From Actinacidiphila yanglinensis (lineage in GTDB: Bacteria; Actinomycetota; Actinomycetes; Streptomycetales; Streptomycetaceae): a DNA stretch of 64,000 nucleotides. Where the stretch lies: the NCBI RefSeq assembly GCF_900107965.1, contig NZ_FNVU01000006.1, forward strand, positions 203,337-267,336, given 5' to 3'. Below the pieces are notes generated by a model that had not been told where the DNA came from, ran no database searches, and was given only the letters and a program-made list of their open reading frames with translations. The position numbers and the translations under genes were made by a program. Position 1 is the first letter of the stretch. Each line of letters opens with the position of its first letter. Below, piece after piece: positions 59,199 through 64,000 of the stretch.

Positions 59199-60515
59199 AT
59201 GACCACGCCCGCCGCCACGCAGCCCGTCCCGCCCTCCCCGGCCCCTCCCGATCCGCCCGCCGCCGGCACGCGGCGCTCCCGCCTGCTCCACCCGGACCCG
59301 GTGATCCGGCGGCTCGCCTGGCTCACGCTGGTCAACGCCTTCGGCAACGGCCTGTTCATGACCGTCGGCGTGCTGTTCTTCACGCGGGCCCTGCACTTCA
59401 GCGCCGCCGGGGTCGGTCTCGGGCTCACCCTGGCCGGGCTGTGCGGGGTGCTGGCCAGCATGCCGGGCGGGCGGGCCGCCGACCGCTGGGGCACCAAGCC
59501 GGTGCTGATGGCGCTGGTGATCGCGGAGGGTGCGGGCATGGCCTGCTACGGCCTGGTGCACAGCTTCCCGGTCTTCGTGCTGCTGGCCTGCCTGGTGACG
59601 GCCGTCGACCGGGCGTCGTCCGCCGTACGCAACACCCTGTACGCGCAGGCGCTGCCGAAGCAGGCCCGGGTGGAGGGCCGCGCCTACCTGCGGGCCGTCA
59701 CCAACGTCGCGATCGGCGCGGGCGCGTCGCTCGCCGCGCTGGCCCTCCAGGCCGACAGCCGCCAGGCGTACGTGACGGCGATCCTGGTCGACGCGGCCAC
59801 CTTCGCCGCCGTCGCGGTCATGCTGCCCTCCATCCCGATCCCGCCCGCCGCCGGACGGGCGCCGGCCCCGGTAGCCGCCGGCACCGGGCGCGCCGGTGAA
59901 CCCCCGCGGCCCCGGAGTGCGTTGCGCGACCTGCCCTTCCTCGTCGTGACGGTGCTCAACTCGGTGCTGACCCTCCAGTTCGGCGTGATCGAGGTGGGGA
60001 TGCCGCTGTGGCTGGTGCAGTCGACGCACGCGCCGCGGGTGCTGGTCGCGCCGCTGCTGATCGTCAACACGGTGCTCGTGGTGCTGCTGCAGGTCCGCGC
60101 CACCCGCGGTACGGGCGAACTGCGCGCGGCGGCGGTCGCGTTCCGGCGCGGCGCCCTGCTGGTCGCGGCCTGCTGCCTGGTCGCCGCGACGGCGCACGGG
60201 CTCGCGGCCACGGCGGCCTGCCTCGTCCTGCTGGCCGCAGCGGTGCTCCAGTCGCTCGGCGAGGTGCTGTCGCAGGCCGGCGGCTGGGCCCTGAGCTACG
60301 CACTGGCGCGGGAGGAGGCGATGGGCGCCTACCAGGGGCTGTTCAACGCGGGCTCGGCGGCGGCGATGATGCTCGGCCCCGGCCTGGTGACGGTGACCGC
60401 CCTCGACCACGGCCTCGCGGGATGGGCGCTGCTCGCCGCCCTGTTCGCCGTGGCCGGCGCGGCGATGCCCTTCGCGGTGCGGTGGACCGAGCGGCGCCAC
60501 GCGCCGGGGGTATGA
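59199..60515 (+). CDS. MFS transporter
   Basis: A 438-residue major facilitator with about 12 transmembrane helices, beginning with LAWLTLVNAFGNGLFMTVGVLFF. The cytoplasmic 2-3 loop reads GGRAADRWGTKP, matching the MFS motif A pattern. A Pro/Arg-rich central loop lies at about 215-245. The ATG at 59199 follows GGTCAGC and has no strong ribosome-binding site. Alternative in-frame GTG codons exist just upstream. Control by the divergent ArsR/DUF5937 protein suggests drug or metabolite efflux. Confidence 0.9.
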   Translation: MTTPAATQPVPPSPAPPDPPAAGTRRSRLLHPDPVIRRLAWLTLVNAFGNGLFMTVGVLFFTRALHFSAAGVGLGLTLAGLCGVLASMPGGRAADRWGTKPVLMALVIAEGAGMACYGLVHSFPVFVLLACLVTAVDRASSAVRNTLYAQALPKQARVEGRAYLRAVTNVAIGAGASLAALALQADSRQAYVTAILVDAATFAAVAVMLPSIPIPPAAGRAPAPVAAGTGRAGEPPRPRSALRDLPFLVVTVLNSVLTLQFGVIEVGMPLWLVQSTHAPRVLVAPLLIVNTVLVVLLQVRATRGTGELRAAAVAFRRGALLVAACCLVAATAHGLAATAACLVLLAAAVLQSLGEVLSQAGGWALSYALAREEAMGAYQGLFNAGSAAAMMLGPGLVTVTALDHGLAGWALLAALFAVAGAAMPFAVRWTERRHAPGV

Positions 60516-60984
60516 GGCGGCGAACTGCCGCACGTGTGTGCGTGCGGCGGCGTCCACCGTACGCACCCGCCGCACCCGGGGTTTGAGGGCGCACGGGACC
60601 GGGGCCCGCCGCTGCGCTCGCCGGGCCGGCCCCGCCCTGGTCAGCGCGCCGGCGCCGCGACCCTACCCGGCGTGAAACCGAACCTCGCGCCCCTACGCGC
60701 GCCCCCGCGCGCCGGAGTGCGGGAGCGAGAAGGCGGGGCGCACGCGGGCACCCTCCCGCCACCCGCCTCACCTGGGGGGTTTGCACCACCGGGGGCGCGA
60801 AGCCGCCCCCCGGCGGGGCTACCGGGCCACGCCCCCGGGCTGTTTGGCTTGTCCTGCGCGGAATTCGGCCCCCTGCCCGCCAACACCCCCACCACCCCGC
60901 TGCGTTCAGCTCCGCCCACGCCGATCCGCGCCCGTTCACGTCGCCTCACGCTGCCTGCCCAGCTCACCTTCCGGGAGAGAGAAC
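60516..60984. other. 469-bp region upstream of the 2-MIB operon
   Basis: A GC-rich stretch without a convincing ORF or hairpin. It should hold the operon promoter, but no clear -35/-10 pair was found by eye. Confidence 0.45.
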
Positions 60985-62427
60985 GTGCCCGCATCGGAAA
61001 GCACCATCGGCGCCGCCACCGACGATCCACCCGCCGGACCGGGAGCCGGCGGTCGGCCCACCAGCCTCGGCACCCGCGCGGCGCGCCAGCTGGCGACCAC
61101 CACCAAGTCCGAACCCCAGATGCAGGGCATCAGCTCCCGCTGGCTGATCAGGATGCTGCCCTGGCTGGACGTGCGCGGTGGCACCTACCGCGTCAACCGG
61201 CGCCTCCAACTCCGCGTCGGCCGCGGCCGGGTGCAGTTCGAGCAGAACGGCGCCGACGACGTCAGGGTCGTCCCGGAGACCCTGGCCGAACTGCCGGCGC
61301 TGCGCGGCTACTCCGACACCGGTGTCCTCACCGAGATCGCCGCGCGCTTCCGGCTCCGCGAGGTGCGCCCGGGCGAGGTGCTGTGCGAAGCCGGGCAACC
61401 GGTCACCGAGACCTACCTGGTGGTGCACGGCCGGCTCACCCGGTACGCCACCGGGAAGTACGGCGAGGAGGGCCTCGTCGGGGTCGTCACCGACGGCGAC
61501 CAGGTCGGCGACGAGGCCGTCGGCCAGGCCGTGCCGCGGTGGACCACTTCGGTGCGCGCCGACACCGCGGGCGTGCTGCTGGCACTGCCGTGGCAGGCGC
61601 TGCGGGAGTTCACCGACCGCGTGCCGTCGCTGGCCGCGCACCTGGCGGCGTACGCCGAGCAGCAGCGGCTGCCCGCGAACCGCAGGGGCGAGGCCGACAT
61701 CCCGCTGCAGGCCGGCCACCGGGGCGAACCCCCCATCCCCAGCGGCTACGTGGACTACGAACTGGCGCCGCGCGAGTACGAGTTGTCGCTCACCCAGACC
61801 GTGCTCAAGGTCCACAGCAGGGTCTCGGATCTCTACAACCACCCGATGGACCAGACGCAGCAGCAACTCCGGCTGACCATCGAGGAGATCCGCGAGCGCC
61901 AGGAGTGGGAGCTGGTCAACAACCGCGAGTTCGGGTTGCTGCACAACACCGACTACGGCCAGCGCATCAGCACCTACTCGGGCCCGCCCACCCCGGACGA
62001 CCTCGACGACCTGCTCGCGATGCGCCGCAAGACCCGGCTCTTCCTCGCCCACCCGAAGGCGATCGCCGCCTTCTTCCGGCAGTGCAACAAGCGCGGCCTG
62101 GTGCCAGGCACCGCGAACGTCGACGGGCACGAGGTCCCTGCCTGGCGCGGCGTCCCGCTGTTCCCCTGCGGGAAGATCCCCATCGGCCCGCAGCACACCA
62201 GCAGCATCATCGCGCTGCGCACCGGGGAGGCGGACCAAGGCGTCGTCGGGCTGCACGCCACCGGCATCCCCGACGAGCACCAACCCGGCCTGAACGTCCG
62301 CTTCATGGGCGTCAACACTGCTGCGGTGATCAGCTACCTCGTCACCGCCTATTACTCGATGGCGATCCTCGTCCCCGACGCCGTCGGCATCCTGGAGAAC
62401 GTCCAGCTCGGCCGGACGGTCGAGTGA
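60985..62427 (+). CDS. Family 2B encapsulin shell protein with cyclic-nucleotide-binding domain
   Basis: Shell protein of a terpene-cyclase nanocompartment, 480 residues. A disordered N-terminus ([27 protein letters not shown]) is followed by the HK97-like N-arm ([27 protein letters not shown]), then a cyclic-nucleotide-binding-like insertion at about 108-230 ([28 protein letters not shown]), then the rest of the HK97 fold ([26 protein letters not shown]). The GTG at 60985 follows GGGAGAGAG. It is first in a row with the cyclase and methyltransferase, and was formerly annotated as Crp-type EshA-like. Its stop overlaps an alternative start of the cyclase. Confidence 0.95.
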   Translation: MPASESTIGAATDDPPAGPGAGGRPTSLGTRAARQLATTTKSEPQMQGISSRWLIRMLPWLDVRGGTYRVNRRLQLRVGRGRVQFEQNGADDVRVVPETLAELPALRGYSDTGVLTEIAARFRLREVRPGEVLCEAGQPVTETYLVVHGRLTRYATGKYGEEGLVGVVTDGDQVGDEAVGQAVPRWTTSVRADTAGVLLALPWQALREFTDRVPSLAAHLAAYAEQQRLPANRRGEADIPLQAGHRGEPPIPSGYVDYELAPREYELSLTQTVLKVHSRVSDLYNHPMDQTQQQLRLTIEEIRERQEWELVNNREFGLLHNTDYGQRISTYSGPPTPDDLDDLLAMRRKTRLFLAHPKAIAAFFRQCNKRGLVPGTANVDGHEVPAWRGVPLFPCGKIPIGPQHTSSIIALRTGEADQGVVGLHATGIPDEHQPGLNVRFMGVNTAAVISYLVTAYYSMAILVPDAVGILENVQLGRTVE

Positions 62428-62456
62428 CCGCGCCGAGCGACCGAGCGGAGTACGGC

Positions 62457-63626
62457 ATGAGCGCGCCCCCGAGTACGAGTACGGCCTCGGACACCGTTCC
62501 GGATTCGGAGCCGGTTGCGGCCATGGAGCAGGACCCCGCCACGGAGCCGGCTGCGGCCGCAGAGCCGGACCCGGGCGCCGGGACCGGGCCCGCGCGCTGG
62601 GTGCCGCCGGGCCCGGCGGGCATCCCCCGCCCCGCGCCCGCCCGCCGCACCGGGGCGGTCCCCGGGCTCCGGTACCGGCCCGTCGCCCCCGCCGACCCGG
62701 AGAAGGTCAAGGAGGTCGACCGCCGGCTGGAGGCGTGGGCGCACGACCTCGACCTGTTCCCCACCGCGTGGCAGGGCGACTTCTCCGGGTTCCAGTTCGG
62801 CCGGGCGGTGGTGCTCCAGCACCCGGCCGCCGCGGACCTGGAACGCCTCACCGTCGCGGGCGAACTCCTGCTCGCCGAGAACCTCGTCGACTCCTGCTAC
62901 TGCGAGGAGGAGGAGGACCGGGGCGGATCGCACCGCGGGCTGGGCGGCCCGCTGATCATGGCCCAGTCCGCGATCGACCCGTACCACGGCACGCCCGAGC
63001 TGGAGGAGGAGTGGCGGCGCGGCATGCAGGCCGACGGGCCGCTGCGCTCGTACCACTGGGCGATGGCGGACTACGCCGGCTTCGCCACGCCGAGCCAGTC
63101 CCTGCGCTTCGTGCACGACATCGCCCGCCTGCACCTGGGCTACCTCGCCGAGGCGGCCTGGGCCGAGACCCGGTACACGCCCACGGTCTGGGAGTACCTG
63201 GTGATGCGGCAGTTCAACAACTTCCGTCCCTGCCTGTCCATCGTGGACGCGGTCGACGGCTACGAGCTGCCCGAGGCCGTCCACGCCCGCCCGGAGATCC
63301 AGCGCATCACCGCCCTCGCCTGCAACGCGACGACCATCGTCAACGACCTGTACTCCTTCACCAAGGAACTGGCCGGGGACCCCACGCACCTCAACCTGCC
63401 GCAGGTGGTCGCCGCCAACGAGGGGCACGGGCTGAAGGCGGCCTACCTGCGCAGCGTCGAGATCCACAACCGGATCATGGACTCCTTCGAGGAGGAGGCC
63501 GCCGCGCTGTCGGCGGCCTCGCCCGTCATCGGGCGCTACGCGCGCGGCCTGTCGGACTGGGTGGCCGGCAACCACGAGTGGCACGCGACCAACACCCACC
63601 GCTACCACCTGCCGAACTACTGGTAG
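62457..63626 (+). CDS. 2-methylisoborneol synthase (encapsulated terpene cyclase)
   Basis: Class I monoterpene cyclase converting 2-methyl-GPP to 2-methylisoborneol, 389 residues. An N-terminal Pro/Glu/Ala-rich arm of about 75 residues includes a proline-rich WVPPGPAGIPRPAPARR segment, the likely cargo-loading region. The catalytic domain has a metal motif VDSCYCEE (about 144-151) where MIB synthases usually have DDCYCED, and a normal NSE triad NDLYSFTKE (296-304). The end THRYHLPNYW has the RY pair. The ATG at 62457 has GGAG upstream; a GTG at 62424 overlapping the shell stop is an alternative. The neighbours support the assignment. Confidence 0.93.
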   Translation: MSAPPSTSTASDTVPDSEPVAAMEQDPATEPAAAAEPDPGAGTGPARWVPPGPAGIPRPAPARRTGAVPGLRYRPVAPADPEKVKEVDRRLEAWAHDLDLFPTAWQGDFSGFQFGRAVVLQHPAAADLERLTVAGELLLAENLVDSCYCEEEEDRGGSHRGLGGPLIMAQSAIDPYHGTPELEEEWRRGMQADGPLRSYHWAMADYAGFATPSQSLRFVHDIARLHLGYLAEAAWAETRYTPTVWEYLVMRQFNNFRPCLSIVDAVDGYELPEAVHARPEIQRITALACNATTIVNDLYSFTKELAGDPTHLNLPQVVAANEGHGLKAAYLRSVEIHNRIMDSFEEEAAALSAASPVIGRYARGLSDWVAGNHEWHATNTHRYHLPNYW

Positions 63627-63682
63627 GCGCACCACGCTTCACCGGCACAAGGAACAGCACCCGAGCACCAGAGGAGTCAGCG

Positions 63683-64000
63683 TTGACCATTCAGCACCCC
63701 GGTACCAGCACCGCACCGGTACCGACCCAGTCCACGTACCAGACGCGTGTCGCGGACTACTGGAACGCCGAGGAGAACCCGGTCAACCTCGAACTCGGAA
63801 AGATCGACGACCTCTACCACCACCACTACGGCATCGGCGAGGCCGACTGGTCGGTACTCGACGAGACCGACCCCGCCCTTCGCCGGGACCGCATCACCGC
63901 CGAACTGCACCGGCTGGAGCACGCCCAGGCCGAACTGCTCGCCTCCCACCTCGGCCCGCTGACCTCCGCCGACCGGGTCTTCGACGCCGGGTGCGGGCGC
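63683..64000 (+). CDS. Geranyl diphosphate 2-C-methyltransferase (partial, runs off window)
   Basis: The first 106 codons of the SAM-dependent enzyme that makes 2-methyl-GPP for the cyclase. After an N-terminal extension the sequence reads YQTRVADYWNAEENPVNLELGKIDDLYHHHYGIG, the hallmark opening, and ends at the start of the SAM site VFDAGCGR. The likely start is a TTG at 63683 with GAGGAG seven bases before it. It follows the cyclase by 56 bases, completing the shell-cyclase-methyltransferase order. The 3' part lies beyond the window. Confidence 0.93.
   Translation, partial: MTIQHPGTSTAPVPTQSTYQTRVADYWNAEENPVNLELGKIDDLYHHHYGIGEADWSVLDETDPALRRDRITAELHRLEHAQAELLASHLGPLTSADRVFDAGCGR

Noticed and set aside
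60534..62456. Upstream extension of the terpene cyclase frame
   Set aside because: It overlaps the shell gene in another frame; the cyclase starts at 62457 (or 62424) with a proper ribosome-binding site.
1..64000. CRISPR arrays, insertion sequences or transposases
   Set aside because: No regularly spaced short repeats and no transposase-like protein were found.

Overview
The window is very GC-rich DNA from a sporulating filamentous actinomycete, most likely Streptomyces or a close relative. Supporting this are a mycothiol ligase, two chaplins, a WhiJ/AbaA-type regulator set, a 2-methylisoborneol operon and the common Streptomyces intergenic inverted repeat. The left 14 kb looks like conserved core chromosome. 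From memory, its order (mshC, three conserved unknowns, DUF5998, F420 oxidoreductase, aldo/keto reductase, HHH/RecD-like protein, DUF5703, long chaplin, short chaplin, M20 peptidase) resembles the SCO1663-SCO1676 region of S. coelicolor. No database was searched.

Layout. 1-665: 237-bp tandem repeats. 676-4413: minus-strand mshC operon. 4908-14309: core genes, a chaplin pair, an M20 hydrolase and tRNA-Leu(GAG). 15150-18767: ATP-binding anti-sigma-like protein divergent from an XRE/DUF397/methyltransferase row, then two small proteins. 19082-34876: amino-sugar island with GH89 alpha-N-acetylglucosaminidase, ROK regulator, AnmK, RpiR/MurR regulator, sugar ABC importer, NagZ-like GH3 and a secreted phosphodiester glycosidase/phosphoesterase fusion. 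34934-36033: an SDR and a DUF2255 protein. 36222-44288: galactosylceramidase (GH59) locus with one frameshifted copy, a Tat-exported GH63-like enzyme and one intact GH59 gene. 44458-55103: probable organosulfur-scavenging locus. It has four LLM-fold flavin monooxygenases, a flavin reductase and a DUF1684 protein on the minus strand, and a polar amino-acid-type ABC importer on the plus strand. Each arm starts with a small ORF carrying an RRH(I/V)DL...LCP signature. 55193-60515: TetR, SGNH hydrolase, lipoprotein, ArsR/DUF5937 regulator and MFS exporter. 60985-64000: 2-MIB operon of family 2B encapsulin shell, MIB synthase and the start of the GPP methyltransferase.

How the genes fit together. 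The amino-sugar island could release alpha- and beta-linked GlcNAc from wall or host glycans outside the cell. The importer would bring oligosaccharides in, NagZ would cleave them, and AnmK would phosphorylate anhydro-MurNAc under RpiR and ROK control. No murQ is present in the window. The sulfur locus would import a sulfur-containing amino acid or sulfonate and oxidise it with FMNH2, with both arms possibly sensing cysteine through leader-peptide attenuation. The terpene operon packages its cyclase in a protein shell.

Limits. Start codons were chosen by eye from ribosome-binding sites and known family N-termini. Terminators, promoters and operators are visual calls.
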